NCBI GenBank assembly: GCA_012955965.1
Contig: JABBZI010000005.1
Span: 1 to 64,000 of the forward strand
DNA from: Clostridioides difficile
GTDB lineage: Bacteria; Bacillota; Clostridia; Peptostreptococcales; Peptostreptococcaceae
Length of the DNA stretch: 64,000 bases
Direction: 5' to 3'
Positions 53,251 through 62,415 of the stretch are shown piece by piece. The translations under genes and the position numbers were made by a program. How positions within the stretch are numbered: position 1 is the stretch's first letter; every line of letters starts with the position of its first letter. Under the pieces are notes generated by a model. That model ran no database searches and had not been told where the DNA came from. It saw nothing but the letters and a program-made list of their open reading frames with translations.

Positions 53251-53787
53251 GTGGGTGAAGCAGTTAAAAAAGAAATTGTAGAATGGATAAAAGTGATTGT
53301 CATAGCTCTTGTTTTGGCATTTGCAATAACTCGTTTTATAGTGCCAACAATAGTTAAGGGCGAATCAATGTATCCTACACTAGTTGAACGTGATTACCTA
53401 ATAGTTAATAGAATCGCGTACAAGGTAGGAGAGCCAAAATACAAAGATATAATAGTATTCAAAACCGACTTAACAGAAGAAAATGGAAAGAAAAAAGACT
53501 TAGTAAAAAGAGTCATCGGGGTTCCTGGTGACCATGTAAAAATACAAGACTCCAAGGTATATGTAAATGATAAATTGTTAAATGAGACTTCCTATATACA
53601 TAATAATCGTACTGATGGAGATATTGATATCGTAGTTCCAGAAGGAAAATTATTTGCTATGGGAGACAATAGAGAAAAAAGTTTAGATAGTAGATACGAT
53701 GAGGTTGGATTGGTCGACGAGCATACCGTTTTAGGAAAAGTTCTAGTCAGATTGTATCCATTTTCTAAGATAGGAACTATTGACTAA
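53251..53787 (+). CDS. lepB: Type I signal peptidase (first of a tandem pair)
   Basis: A 178-aa signal peptidase I: membrane anchor near residues 10-30, catalytic Ser in KGESMYPTL, Lys in LVKRVIGVPGD, and box E motif AMGDNREKSLDSR. It removes signal peptides from exported proteins. GTG 53251 is served by GGAGACG. A paralogue begins 165 bp after its stop; a short hairpin near 53845-53867 lacks a T-run, so read-through is possible. Confidence 0.94.
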   Translation: MGEAVKKEIVEWIKVIVIALVLAFAITRFIVPTIVKGESMYPTLVERDYLIVNRIAYKVGEPKYKDIIVFKTDLTEENGKKKDLVKRVIGVPGDHVKIQDSKVYVNDKLLNETSYIHNNRTDGDIDIVVPEGKLFAMGDNREKSLDSRYDEVGLVDEHTVLGKVLVRLYPFSKIGTID

Positions 53788-53952
53788 ACATATAAAATTT
53801 GGAGCAATCGCTGATTAACTGAAATCACCAGACCATGCACAATAGTTGTCTGTATAAAAAAGACAACACCTTATTTAGTAGACTTATCTAAAAGATAATG
53901 TTAAAAACGCATTATTAATAAAGATAATATAACTATAAAGGAGAATTTGTGA

Positions 53953-54489
53953 ATGAATGAAACTATTAAAGAAGAGATTGTAGAGTGGATAAAAATAATT
54001 ATTACTGCACTTTTTTTTGCATTTATTATAACTCGTTTTATAAAACCTACACTAGTAAATGGAGAATCAATGTACCCAACACTTAAGTCACATGACTATT
54101 TGGTAGCAAATAGGATGACATATAAATTATCAGAACCAAAATGTGGAGATATAATGATATTTAAGACTGACTTATTACAAGACAATGGAAGAAAAAAAGA
54201 ACTTGTAAAAAGGGTTATAGGCGTACCTGGTGACCATCTAAAGATTATGGATTCAAAGGTTTATATAAATGGAAAGTTATTAAATGAAGTTTCATATATA
54301 CATGATAATTATACTGAAGGCGATATTGATATGGTGATTCCTGAGGGAAAAGTATTTGCGATGGGAGATAATAGGGAAGTAAGTTTGGATAGTAGATATA
54401 AAGAAGTTGGATTAGTAGATGAACAAAATATTAAAGGAAAAGTTATTTTAAGAGTATTTCCTTTTACAGATATAGGTATTTTTGAGTAG
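53953..54489 (+). CDS. lepB: Type I signal peptidase (second of a tandem pair)
   Basis: A 178-aa signal peptidase I of equal length to its neighbour and similar throughout: anchor (TALFFAFIITRFI), NGESMYPTL, LVKRVIGVPGD and AMGDNREVSLDSR all keep the catalytic Ser and Lys. It differs in the substrate-facing regions, which may give different preferences. AAAGGAGA precedes the ATG. The next gene begins 9 bp on. Confidence 0.94.
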   Translation: MNETIKEEIVEWIKIIITALFFAFIITRFIKPTLVNGESMYPTLKSHDYLVANRMTYKLSEPKCGDIMIFKTDLLQDNGRKKELVKRVIGVPGDHLKIMDSKVYINGKLLNEVSYIHDNYTEGDIDMVIPEGKVFAMGDNREVSLDSRYKEVGLVDEQNIKGKVILRVFPFTDIGIFE

Positions 54490-54498
54490 GTGATTTGT

Positions 54499-55254
54499 AT
54501 GGCAGTTGGTGTAGCATCCTTATTGTTTAATCTTGAGGAGGCTTTAGATATTTGTGAAAAGATAGAGCAAATAACTCATTTAGAGATTGGGCTTGACAAT
54601 ATATGTGAATGTAGTGAGTTATGTAAATATAAAGATAGAATTTATAAGCTAGGATTATCTGTAGGGGTACACTTACCTATGGAGTTAAATACTTGTGAAA
54701 ATATAGAGTATATACGAGATTCATGGATAAATTTTATTGAGAAAATGGAATTTGAGCTCAAAGGATTTGATATAAGGTATTTTAATCTTCACTTGGGATA
54801 TGTTATGACAAATAGACTTAAAAGGAATAGGAACAAGTATTTAGACAATAGTGTAGATTTTTTAGATAAGGTAAATACAAACTCATATATATGTATAGAG
54901 AATACTTATTCAAAAAGTGGGGATTTTTCAAATATTGGAAATATATCCTATGATTTTGAATATATATTTAATAGGATTAAAAATTCTAAGATTTGTTTTT
55001 GTTACGATACTGGACACTGTTTAATTGATGAGGATGATTATATAAAGAACTTGAAGGATAAAATAAAGTTGATACACTTAAGTGATAATGATGGTATCAA
55101 TGATACACATGTAGGTATAGGAAAAGGAATTTTATCTGAAGAGGGGATTAAAGAGGTCTTAAAATTAGATGCAGAATATTTAGTTTTAGAAATAAATTAC
55201 GAAGACATTGAAGATACTATAAGTAAATTAAATCGTATTGTAGGAGAGGGTTAA
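54499..55254 (+). CDS. TIM-barrel protein of the AP endonuclease 2 / sugar isomerase superfamily
   Basis: A 251-aa alpha/beta-barrel with the metal-site layout of the xylose isomerase-like/AP endonuclease 2 family: HLPMELN, FNLHLGYV, CIENTYSKSG, CFCYDTGHCLI and LIHLSDNDG, then VLEINYED. It may be a sugar-phosphate isomerase/epimerase or a nuclease-like enzyme; the substrate is unknown. Start: GTG 54490 opens the frame, but ATG 54499, 8 nt after TAGG, fits better. Close behind the second signal peptidase gene (9 bp), suggesting co-transcription. Confidence 0.8.
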   Translation: MAVGVASLLFNLEEALDICEKIEQITHLEIGLDNICECSELCKYKDRIYKLGLSVGVHLPMELNTCENIEYIRDSWINFIEKMEFELKGFDIRYFNLHLGYVMTNRLKRNRNKYLDNSVDFLDKVNTNSYICIENTYSKSGDFSNIGNISYDFEYIFNRIKNSKICFCYDTGHCLIDEDDYIKNLKDKIKLIHLSDNDGINDTHVGIGKGILSEEGIKEVLKLDAEYLVLEINYEDIEDTISKLNRIVGEG

Positions 55255-55327
55255 ATACCTCTCTTTAACTTGTTGATATGCCTCGTTGATTAAAATTTGT
55301 ATTCATCAAAAGGAAGGAGATGTTGAA

Positions 55328-56995
55328 GTGAAAAAAATAAACTTAAAAATAGAAGGAAAAAATAAAGAATATTCATTAGAAGAAAACTCTTTAGGAATTA
55401 GATTAGGGGATATAGCAAAGGAATTTTGCGATGAGCATAAGGGTTATATAACACTTGCAGTTGTAGACAATAAATTAAAAGAGCTAAATTGCAAAGTGAA
55501 AAATGATTGTGAGATAAATTTTTTAGATACTACTAATGAAGATGGTGAGAGAGTTTACTTTAGAGTCATGTCCTTTGTATTTGTGATGGCTTGTAGAGAA
55601 ATATTTTGGGATAGTAGGGTTACAATAGAACATTCACTATCTGGTGGGCTATACTGTGAAGTTCACATAGATAGAAAACTTAAAGAAGTGGATGTTGAAA
55701 ACATAAAAAACAAGATGCAAGAGATAGTAAACAACGATTATACAATAGAAAAAGTTGAAGTGACAAGAGATGAGGCTATTTCTATATTTGAAAATAATGA
55801 AATGCATGAAAAGGCAGAGCTTTTAAAATATAAAGAGTATGATAGTGCTAAAGTATATAAGTGTAGAAACTATATAGACCATTTTTATGGGTATATGCTA
55901 CCATCAACTGGTTATATAAAATCATTTGATATTGAGCTTTACAATGGAGGCGTTATAATTTTAGGTCCTAGTGAAGAAGATAAGACTAAACCTATGAAAT
56001 TTATACCTCAGCCTAAGTTATCAAGTATATATTATGAAGCAGAAGAATGGTCAAGGCTTATGGGAATTGACAAGGTAGTATCACTTAATAAGATAATAGA
56101 AAATAATGAATATGGAGACATAATAAGGACATTTGAAGCATTACATGAAAAAAAATTATCTCAAATAGCAGATATGATAAAAGAGAATAATAAGAGAGTA
56201 ATCTTAATAGCAGCTCCGTCTTCGTCTGGAAAAACAAGTTTTGCTCATAGATTATCTATACATCTCAGAGTGAATAATTTAAATCCTATTTCTATTTCTT
56301 TAGATGACTATTTTATAGATAGAAAACATACTCCTTTAGATGAATATGGAAACTATGATTTTGAATCAATTTATGCTATAGATTTAGAAAAATTTAACTT
56401 AGACTTAAAGAGACTTTTAGCAGGTGAAGAAATTGATGCTATAAGATACAACTTCAAAGAAGGAGAGAGAGAATATACAGGTAAAAAAATAAAGATAGAC
56501 TCAAACCAACCAATTATATTAGAAGGTATACATGGGCTAAATCCTATTTTAACATCATCTATACCAGATGAAGATAAATTTAAGATATACATAAGTGCCC
56601 TTACTCAAATAAACTTGGATGACCATAATAGAATTCCTACTGCTGATTTGAGAATGATAAGAAGAATTGTTAGAGATTATAATTTTAGAGGATATAGTGC
56701 TGATAATACTATCTTACAATGGGCATCAGTTAGAAGAGGCGAAAAGAAGAATATATTCCCATATCAAGATGAAGCAGATGCTATATTTAATTCTGCTTGT
56801 GTATATGAATTAGCAGTTTTAAAGCGATTTGCTAAACCTTTATTGGAAGAAATAAAAGAAGATAACCCTGCTCACATTGAAGCAACTAGGTTACTAAAGT
56901 TTTTACAATATTTTGTAGAGCTAGATGATACTTCTGATATACCAGGAACTTCAATTCTTAGGGAATTTATTGGAGGAAGTAAAATAGTCGATTAG
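55328..56995 (+). CDS. Nucleoside kinase-like protein (TGS-ThrRS-like N-part plus PRK/uridine kinase domain)
   Basis: A 555-aa two-part protein. The N-part (about 1-225) resembles the TGS and threonyl-tRNA synthetase N2 editing-domain-like regions (HSLSGGLYCEVHID). The C-part (about 280-480) is a P-loop kinase of the phosphoribulokinase/uridine kinase type: AAPSSSGKTSFAHRL (Walker A), SLDDYF and ILEGIHGLNP. This fusion is common in clostridia and usually annotated as nucleoside kinase; the substrate is inferred from family only. Start: GTG 55328, 7 nt after AAGGAAGGAGA, rather than ATG 55286. Confidence 0.87.
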   Translation: MKKINLKIEGKNKEYSLEENSLGIRLGDIAKEFCDEHKGYITLAVVDNKLKELNCKVKNDCEINFLDTTNEDGERVYFRVMSFVFVMACREIFWDSRVTIEHSLSGGLYCEVHIDRKLKEVDVENIKNKMQEIVNNDYTIEKVEVTRDEAISIFENNEMHEKAELLKYKEYDSAKVYKCRNYIDHFYGYMLPSTGYIKSFDIELYNGGVIILGPSEEDKTKPMKFIPQPKLSSIYYEAEEWSRLMGIDKVVSLNKIIENNEYGDIIRTFEALHEKKLSQIADMIKENNKRVILIAAPSSSGKTSFAHRLSIHLRVNNLNPISISLDDYFIDRKHTPLDEYGNYDFESIYAIDLEKFNLDLKRLLAGEEIDAIRYNFKEGEREYTGKKIKIDSNQPIILEGIHGLNPILTSSIPDEDKFKIYISALTQINLDDHNRIPTADLRMIRRIVRDYNFRGYSADNTILQWASVRRGEKKNIFPYQDEADAIFNSACVYELAVLKRFAKPLLEEIKEDNPAHIEATRLLKFLQYFVELDDTSDIPGTSILREFIGGSKIVD

Positions 56996-57066
56996 TAGTG
57001 ATACAATACCATAGAGTGATTATTAATTTGAGATATAGTAGTTATTCTTGGATTTGTTAGTAATAG

Positions 57067-57097
57067 ATGGCAGTTAAAAAAACTGCCATTTTATTTT
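57067..57097 (+). terminator. Intrinsic terminator
   Basis: ATGGCAGTT (57067-57075) with AACTGCCAT (57081-57089), a perfect 9-bp stem, followed by TTTATTTT. It lies 72 bp after the kinase gene. The rest of 56996-57310 holds the promoter region of glutaminase with no other feature. Confidence 0.8.
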
Positions 57098-57310
57098 GCT
57101 ATAATAGTTATAGATTTTAGGATATTTATTAGGATATATCTGAAGACATAAAGTTTGAACTATCAAACTATTAAGTGTTTTAAATTGATTGAAAAATGAA
57201 TAAATTCTTGTAGAAAATAGCTTTAAAGTATAATTTTCTTTAACACTGTTTTATTATAGTATAAATCTGTGCTAAAATAGAATATATATATCATAATATA
57301 AGAGGTGCCT

Positions 57311-58240
57311 ATGAATACGTTAGATGAGACATTATTAAAAGAAATTATAAGTTCTAATAAGAAATATACTAATTACGGACAAGTCGCTAGTTACATACCA
57401 GAATTAAAAAATGCTAGAAGAAATGATTTAGGAATTTGCATTATAGATAGTGAAAACAATCTTTACAGTGCGGGAAATTGTAGCACAAAGTTTACTATAC
57501 AGAGTATTTCAAAACCAATTGTGCTTGCTATGGCACTTATGGACAATGATTGGGAAGACGTTTTTTCAAACGTTGGAATGGAGCCAAGTGGAGACCCGTT
57601 TAATTCTATAATGAAACTTGAAATTAATGACACAAAAAAACCCTGTAATCCAATGATAAATGCAGGGGCTATAGTAACTACTTCTCTTATAAATGGGAGT
57701 TGTTTGGAAGAAAAAGAAGAAAGAATGCTTAGTTTCTTTAGGAAATTAGCAAAAAATGATAATATAGGAATAAACTATGATGTCTATAAGTCTGAAAAAA
57801 TGACTGGAGATAGAAACAGAGCAATGGCTTACTTACTGAAAAGTGATGGGTTTATCAGAGGTAATGTAGAAGATGTTTTAGACCTTTATTTTAAACAATG
57901 CTCAATTGAAGTAGATTCCATAGATTTGGCTAGAATTGGTATAAATCTTGCTAATTATGGAGTAGACATAGAAAATGGTGAGCATCTGATGAGTGAAATG
58001 GTTTCTAGAATTGTCAAAACATTTATGATGACTTGTGGAATGTATGATGCTTCTGGGGAATTTGCTATTAAAGTTGGCATTCCTGCAAAATCTGGAGTTG
58101 GAGGTGGTATAATGGCTTCTGTGCCAGGGCGTATGGGTATTGGTGTTTATGGACCTGCACTTGACAAAAAAGGTAACAGCGTCGCAGGAGTTAAAGTTTT
58201 AGAGGAGTTGTCAAATAAACTCAAATTAAATATTTTTTAA
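57311..58240 (+). CDS. glsA: Glutaminase (serine-dependent beta-lactamase fold)
   Basis: A 309-aa glutaminase A that hydrolyses glutamine to glutamate and ammonia. Catalytic signature: QSISKPI (SxxK), NPMINAGAI, GDRNRAMA, and AGIPAKSGVGGGI near the end (as VGIPAKSGVGGGI), all as in GlsA. Start: the frame opens at GTG 57305, but AGAGG (57301-57305) is 5 nt before ATG 57311. Single gene between two terminator/promoter regions. Confidence 0.93.
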   Translation: MNTLDETLLKEIISSNKKYTNYGQVASYIPELKNARRNDLGICIIDSENNLYSAGNCSTKFTIQSISKPIVLAMALMDNDWEDVFSNVGMEPSGDPFNSIMKLEINDTKKPCNPMINAGAIVTTSLINGSCLEEKEERMLSFFRKLAKNDNIGINYDVYKSEKMTGDRNRAMAYLLKSDGFIRGNVEDVLDLYFKQCSIEVDSIDLARIGINLANYGVDIENGEHLMSEMVSRIVKTFMMTCGMYDASGEFAIKVGIPAKSGVGGGIMASVPGRMGIGVYGPALDKKGNSVAGVKVLEELSNKLKLNIF

Positions 58241-58260
58241 AATTTTAAGAAAGGATTTTT

Positions 58261-58290
58261 TTGACAACAACATATAATTTAATATATAAT
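58261..58290 (+). promoter_or_regulatory. Sigma-A-type promoter for the ArsR-type regulator
   Basis: TTGACA (58261-58266), 18-nt spacer, TATAAT (58285-58290); both boxes are full consensus. The ATG is at 58338. Confidence 0.7.
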
Positions 58291-58337
58291 TAAATTGTAA
58301 AGAAATATGAATTAAATAAATTTTTTAGGAGGGGTCA

Positions 58338-58901
58338 ATGAAAGAGGTATTGGTATTACGAGATTTGGAGTGCATAAAGGCTATTGCACATCCACGTAGA
58401 ATAGATATTCTAAAAGCATTTGACAAATCGCCATTGTCAGCAAAACAATTATCTCAATTATTGGAAGAACCTCATGCAAAAATAAACTACCATATAAAAA
58501 TGTTATACAAAGTTGGTATTTTAGAATTAGTTGAGGAAAAAATAAAGTCGGGGATTGTGGAAAAATACTATTATCCAAGCGCAAAAAATGTGGTTATAGG
58601 GAATAGGATACTTAATTTTTCTTTAGACAATGGGGAAGAAAAAGAAGAATTGTACATATCAAAATTTGAAAACATGAGTGAAGTTTTTTATAAGGCAGCA
58701 GAAGAAGATGTTTTAGAAAATGAAAATATAGTTGATTATCATGATATTTCTCTTACTCATGATGAATTAGTTGAACTCAGTGATGCTATGAAATCAAAGA
58801 TAGATGAAATTTTAAATAAAAGACAACACAACGTTGAAGGTTCTAAGTATGATATAGCAATGGTTGTAATTCCTACACTTGAGGAAGAATGTCCTAGTTA
58901 G
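58338..58901 (+). CDS. ArsR-type winged-helix transcriptional regulator
   Basis: A 187-aa regulator with an N-terminal ArsR/HTH_20 winged helix (about 10-80: IAHPRRIDILKAF, LSAKQLSQLLEEPHAKINYHIKML) and a C-terminal helical part (about 110-187) of unknown ligand. The region has no Cys pair typical of metal-sensing ArsR members. GGAGGGG precedes the ATG. Its targets are not evident; the flanking genes are on independent transcripts. Confidence 0.85.
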   Translation: MKEVLVLRDLECIKAIAHPRRIDILKAFDKSPLSAKQLSQLLEEPHAKINYHIKMLYKVGILELVEEKIKSGIVEKYYYPSAKNVVIGNRILNFSLDNGEEKEELYISKFENMSEVFYKAAEEDVLENENIVDYHDISLTHDELVELSDAMKSKIDEILNKRQHNVEGSKYDIAMVVIPTLEEECPS

Positions 58902-58970
58902 AGCCATTAATTATGGATTAATTAAAAACATAAGGTTAGAGATTGAACATCAGAATTTACTTAATAATCA

Positions 58971-59023
58971 AAAAATAGTTTTTGGTATGAGTAAAACCAT
59001 GGTTTTTAGTCTCTATTTTTTTG
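58971..59023 (+). terminator. Possible terminator with an inner palindrome
   Basis: AAAAATAG (58971-58978) can pair with CTATTTTT (59013-59020), enclosing the perfect palindrome AAAACCATGGTTTT (58993-59006), followed by a T-run. It is 70 bp after the regulator stop. Confidence 0.45.
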
Positions 59024-59037
59024 TCTGCTTATATAAA

Positions 59038-59125
59038 GGATTGTAATAGTTATATAATTGGGTTGTAATAGATATATAAATAAGTTGTTATAGATTTATA
59101 AGTGGATTGTAAGGTATGTATATAG
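59038..59125 (+). repeat. Four tandem 22-bp repeats upstream of nfo
   Basis: Units at 59038-59059, 59060-59081, 59082-59103 and 59104-59125 share the pattern (GG)(A/G)TTGTAATAG(A/T)TATATAA(A/T)T, the fourth being the most changed. All are exactly 22 bp. Nothing else is seen in 59126-59361. Confidence 0.75.
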
Positions 59126-59361
59126 ATATATAATATATAAGGATTGACTAAGTAATTTATAAATAATATGTAAGATTATAATATTTGAAATTTCTCAAAA
59201 TGGGTATAATTAAATTGTAAATATTAAAATTTGAAGTTAATATACATGAAATTAATTATAGTTGTATTAAATTATAGTTATATTAAAATAAAAACTTATT
59301 CGTCAGAAATTTATAATTAAAATTTAGCACAAATATAGGTACAATTAAAAGGAGATTAAAT

Positions 59362-60198
59362 ATGATTAAATTAGGAACACATCTTTCAATAGCAAAAGGA
59401 TTTGCTAAGGCAGCAGAGACAGCTGTATACATTGGTGCAAATACATTTCAATTTTTTAGTAGAAATCCAAGAGGAGGAAATGCTAAAGTGTTTGATGAAA
59501 AAGATATAGCTAAGTTTCAAGAGATTAGAAAGGCAAATAATTTCGCACCATTACTTGCACATGCTCCATATACTATGAATTTAGGTGGTGCAAAGGATGA
59601 TGTATACGAATTTGCTACAAGAGTGATAGATGAAGATATAAAAAGGATGGACTCGCTAGGAATTGAATACATGTGCTTTCATCCAGGAAGTCATGTAGGT
59701 GGTGGAGTAGACTTTGGTATAGATAGGATAGTAAAAGGATTGAACAATGCTATTAAGGGCGATGAAAATATAACCATACTTCTTGAAACTATGTCGGGAA
59801 AAGGAACTGAAATAGGGTTTAAGTTTGAGCAATTAAAAAGCATAATAGACGAAATTGAACACAAAGAAAAAATAGGTGTATGTCTTGATACCTGTCATAT
59901 TTTTTCTGCTGGATATGATATAGTGAACGATTTAGATGGAGTCTTAGAAGAGTTTGATAAGGTTATAGGTATAAATAAGTTAAAAACTATTCATCTAAAT
60001 GATAGTATGATGCCATTTGGAGATAAAAAAGATAGACATGCTCCTATAGGGGAAGGAAAGATAGGATTAAAAGCATTGATTGATTTTATGGAACATCCTA
60101 ATCTGAAAGACCTACCATTTTTCTTAGAGACTCCTTTTGATGATGAAGGTCATAAGAGAGAGCTTAAGATGATAAAAGAGATACTATCTAGTAAATAA
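59362..60198 (+). CDS. nfo: Endonuclease IV (AP endonuclease)
   Basis: A 278-aa zinc AP endonuclease of base-excision repair that cuts 5' to abasic sites. The three-zinc site is complete: [59 protein letters not shown] and FLETP. Length is usual for Nfo. AAAAGGAG precedes the ATG. It has no metabolic operon partner. Confidence 0.96.
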   Translation: MIKLGTHLSIAKGFAKAAETAVYIGANTFQFFSRNPRGGNAKVFDEKDIAKFQEIRKANNFAPLLAHAPYTMNLGGAKDDVYEFATRVIDEDIKRMDSLGIEYMCFHPGSHVGGGVDFGIDRIVKGLNNAIKGDENITILLETMSGKGTEIGFKFEQLKSIIDEIEHKEKIGVCLDTCHIFSAGYDIVNDLDGVLEEFDKVIGINKLKTIHLNDSMMPFGDKKDRHAPIGEGKIGLKALIDFMEHPNLKDLPFFLETPFDDEGHKRELKMIKEILSSK

Positions 60199-60328
60199 AA
60201 TCTTATTTACTGTGTACAATTTTAATAGAGTGTAAATATATTGCAAAGATTCTCATAATTTGTTGTATAATTAAAGGTGACACATTTATATTATATAAAA
60301 ATTAATTAAAAGTTAGGTGGGGAAAGAT

Positions 60329-61324
60329 ATGAGAAATTTAGGCAATACCAATATGAAAATCAAGAGGGTTGGCTTTGGGGGAATTCCAATACAAAGAATT
60401 ACTCAAAAGGATACTAACTTAGTCATAAATGAGTTAGAAAAACAAGGGATAAACTTTATTGACAGTGCAAGAGGGTATACAATAAGTGAGGAAGCAATTG
60501 GAATTGCTATTGAGGGGAAAAGAGATAAATTTTTCCTAGCTACTAAAAGCATGTCTAGAGATTATGACTCAATGAAGAGAGATGTTGAGATAAGTTTAAA
60601 TAATTTCAAAACTGATTTTATAGATTTGTATCAATTCCATAATGTTAAGGAAGAGGAGTATGACAATATTTTTAAAGACAAGATGGCTTATAATGCTCTT
60701 TTAGAGGCAAAAGAACAAGGAAAGATAAAGCACATTGGTATAACTAGCCATAATTTAAAGACTATAGAAAAAGCAATAGAAGGTGGAAAATTTGATACTA
60801 TACAATTTCCTTATAATATAGTTGAAGGACAAGCGGATGAAGTATTTAAAAAAGCACATGAAAAAGGTATTGGTATAATAGTAATGAAACCTTTAGCTGG
60901 AGGAGCTTTAGATAATGCTACATTAGCTATTAAGTACATATTATCTAAAGACTATATAGATGTGGTTATACCAGGAATGGAAAGTGTTGAGCAGGTTAGA
61001 CAGAATGTTGCTGTGCTTGAAAATCTTGTGTTAGACGAAAAAGACAATAAAGAAATTGAGGAAATAAGAAATTCTTTAGGTAAAAAATTCTGTAGAAGAT
61101 GTGAATACTGTATGCCTTGTGCTGTTGGGATAAACATACCATTGAGCTTTTTATGTGAAGGATATTACACTAGATATGGACTAGAAGAGTGGGCTAAAGA
61201 AAAATATGAGGTTATGGATGTTAAACCTACTGAGTGTATTGACTGTGGTCTTTGTGAGAGTCGATGTCCATATGAACTTCCTATAAGAGAAATGTTGAAG
61301 ACTGTTGTCGAAAAATTAGGATAG
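60329..61324 (+). CDS. Aldo/keto reductase with C-terminal 4Fe-4S domain
   Basis: A 331-aa protein: an aldo/keto reductase barrel (residues 1-255, with Asp-Tyr region FIDSARGYT, Lys in FLATKS, and QFHNV) fused to an Fe-S C-end (CRRCEYCMPCAVGI and CIDCGLCESRCP), as in the predicted AKR group common in anaerobes. It likely reduces small carbonyls using ferredoxin-like electrons, substrate unknown. Start: GTG 60317 opens the frame, but AGGTGGGGA lies just after it; ATG 60329 is chosen. Confidence 0.9.
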   Translation: MRNLGNTNMKIKRVGFGGIPIQRITQKDTNLVINELEKQGINFIDSARGYTISEEAIGIAIEGKRDKFFLATKSMSRDYDSMKRDVEISLNNFKTDFIDLYQFHNVKEEEYDNIFKDKMAYNALLEAKEQGKIKHIGITSHNLKTIEKAIEGGKFDTIQFPYNIVEGQADEVFKKAHEKGIGIIVMKPLAGGALDNATLAIKYILSKDYIDVVIPGMESVEQVRQNVAVLENLVLDEKDNKEIEEIRNSLGKKFCRRCEYCMPCAVGINIPLSFLCEGYYTRYGLEEWAKEKYEVMDVKPTECIDCGLCESRCPYELPIREMLKTVVEKLG

Positions 61325-61336
61325 ATTTTATTTATT

Positions 61337-61372
61337 GAAATCGGTGTAGTAAGTTTACTCCGATTTCTTTTT
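61337..61372 (+). terminator. Intrinsic terminator
   Basis: GAAATCGG (61337-61344) pairs with CCGATTTC (61360-61367), with an inner AGTAA/TTACT stem, followed by TTTTTA. It is 12 bp past the reductase gene. Confidence 0.8.
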
Positions 61373-61599
61373 ATATGGATATGATTTATTTATGTGAATA
61401 TATTTTATTTAGATGTATACATCTTTATATACAAACATTAAATTTATATGAATGCAGTAATTTTATAAGTATTAAATTTACGTAGTTACAAGTATCATAT
61501 AAATTTAAAATTTGTGTGAGTATAGCTATAGCACAAATATTATTTTAATAATTTTAAATAGTACAGCATTACTATAGTATTAACTAGTATATAAAATAT

Positions 61600-62016
61600 T
61601 TATTTCTCAAAAATATTATAAGATATATCATATTCAGATACTGGATAAAGCTCAATTTCAACCCTAGGGTTATCCTTATCTATAAAGTCAAATAAAAGTA
61701 CTGGCTTAAGTTGTTTATCATTTTTTATTATTCCACTTTTTTCAATACCATCACAAATACTCTTTGGATAATTATGTAAGTCCCCCATTCTCTTGTTTGG
61801 GAAGTATAATTTCAAAACGGTTATTAGATTTTCTTCAACAGTTTCTCCTTGATATTGTTGATTTATAAAACCTGCAATCATGTTCTCATATGCAAGATAC
61901 TTAGAATACTTTCCCTTTGAAGGCATCCATGCTTGACCATTTATATTATGAAGTTTAAAATTAGATTTACTAATGGGTCTACCTGGAATTGTTAATTTAA
62001 TCAAATTGTTCACCAT
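61600..62016 (-). CDS. RusA-like Holliday junction resolvase domain protein
   Basis: A 138-aa protein with the RusA pattern: PGRPISKSN near the start, GDLHNYPKSICDGI carrying the acidic metal residues, KNDKQL, and IELYPV at the end. RusA resolves four-way DNA junctions and is usually phage-borne; here no phage genes flank it. Start is not clear: ATG 62016 has AAGG directly in front, GTG 62013 overlaps it, and TTG 62004 is 5-12 nt downstream of AAGGATGGTG. A weak hairpin (61510-61538) lies past its 3' end. Active-site residues look conserved but function is unproven. Confidence 0.65.
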   Translation of the reverse strand: MVNNLIKLTIPGRPISKSNFKLHNINGQAWMPSKGKYSKYLAYENMIAGFINQQYQGETVEENLITVLKLYFPNKRMGDLHNYPKSICDGIEKSGIIKNDKQLKPVLLFDFIDKDNPRVEIELYPVSEYDISYNIFEK

Positions 62017-62415
62017 CCTTATACAGTATTTATTATAATCTGTGGATGATTTAAAAGCAAATTCTTATTTCTAATGCTTTTATAAGTGATAAATTTATAG
62101 ATGATAATTTAATTACAAGGTTAAGTTTGAATGATATAAGTATTGGAGTAAAGTAGAGAAATCATATTAGTAAGATGATTACTAAAAAAATAGTAAAAAA
62201 AGTTTAAACTAAGTTGTTATTGTAGAATAATAAGAAATATATTATATAAAACAAGTTATATTAAAGTATAAATGGATATTATTATAAAGAGATGAGACTT
62301 ATATTATACTTTAGCTCATTTTATAATATAGTAATAATAATTGTAGTTTTATAACCTAAATTAAATAGGTTAAATAGAATGAGTAGAATTAAATAGATTA
62401 AAAAGGAATAATTTT
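62017..62415. other. AT-rich divergent region before queG
   Basis: About 400 bp, with no ORF, repeat or clear promoter beyond scattered TATAAT-like words. It separates the RusA-like gene (minus) and queG (plus) and must hold promoters for both. Confidence 0.4.

Noticed and set aside
53845-53867. Terminator between the two signal peptidase genes
   Set aside because: The 6-bp stem GTTGTC/GACAAC has no T-run after it.
59038-59125. CRISPR array
   Set aside because: The 22-bp units are directly adjacent without spacers, and no cas gene is near.
61510-61538. Firm terminator for the RusA-like gene
   Set aside because: The 7-bp stem with only four T on the minus strand is too weak to call.
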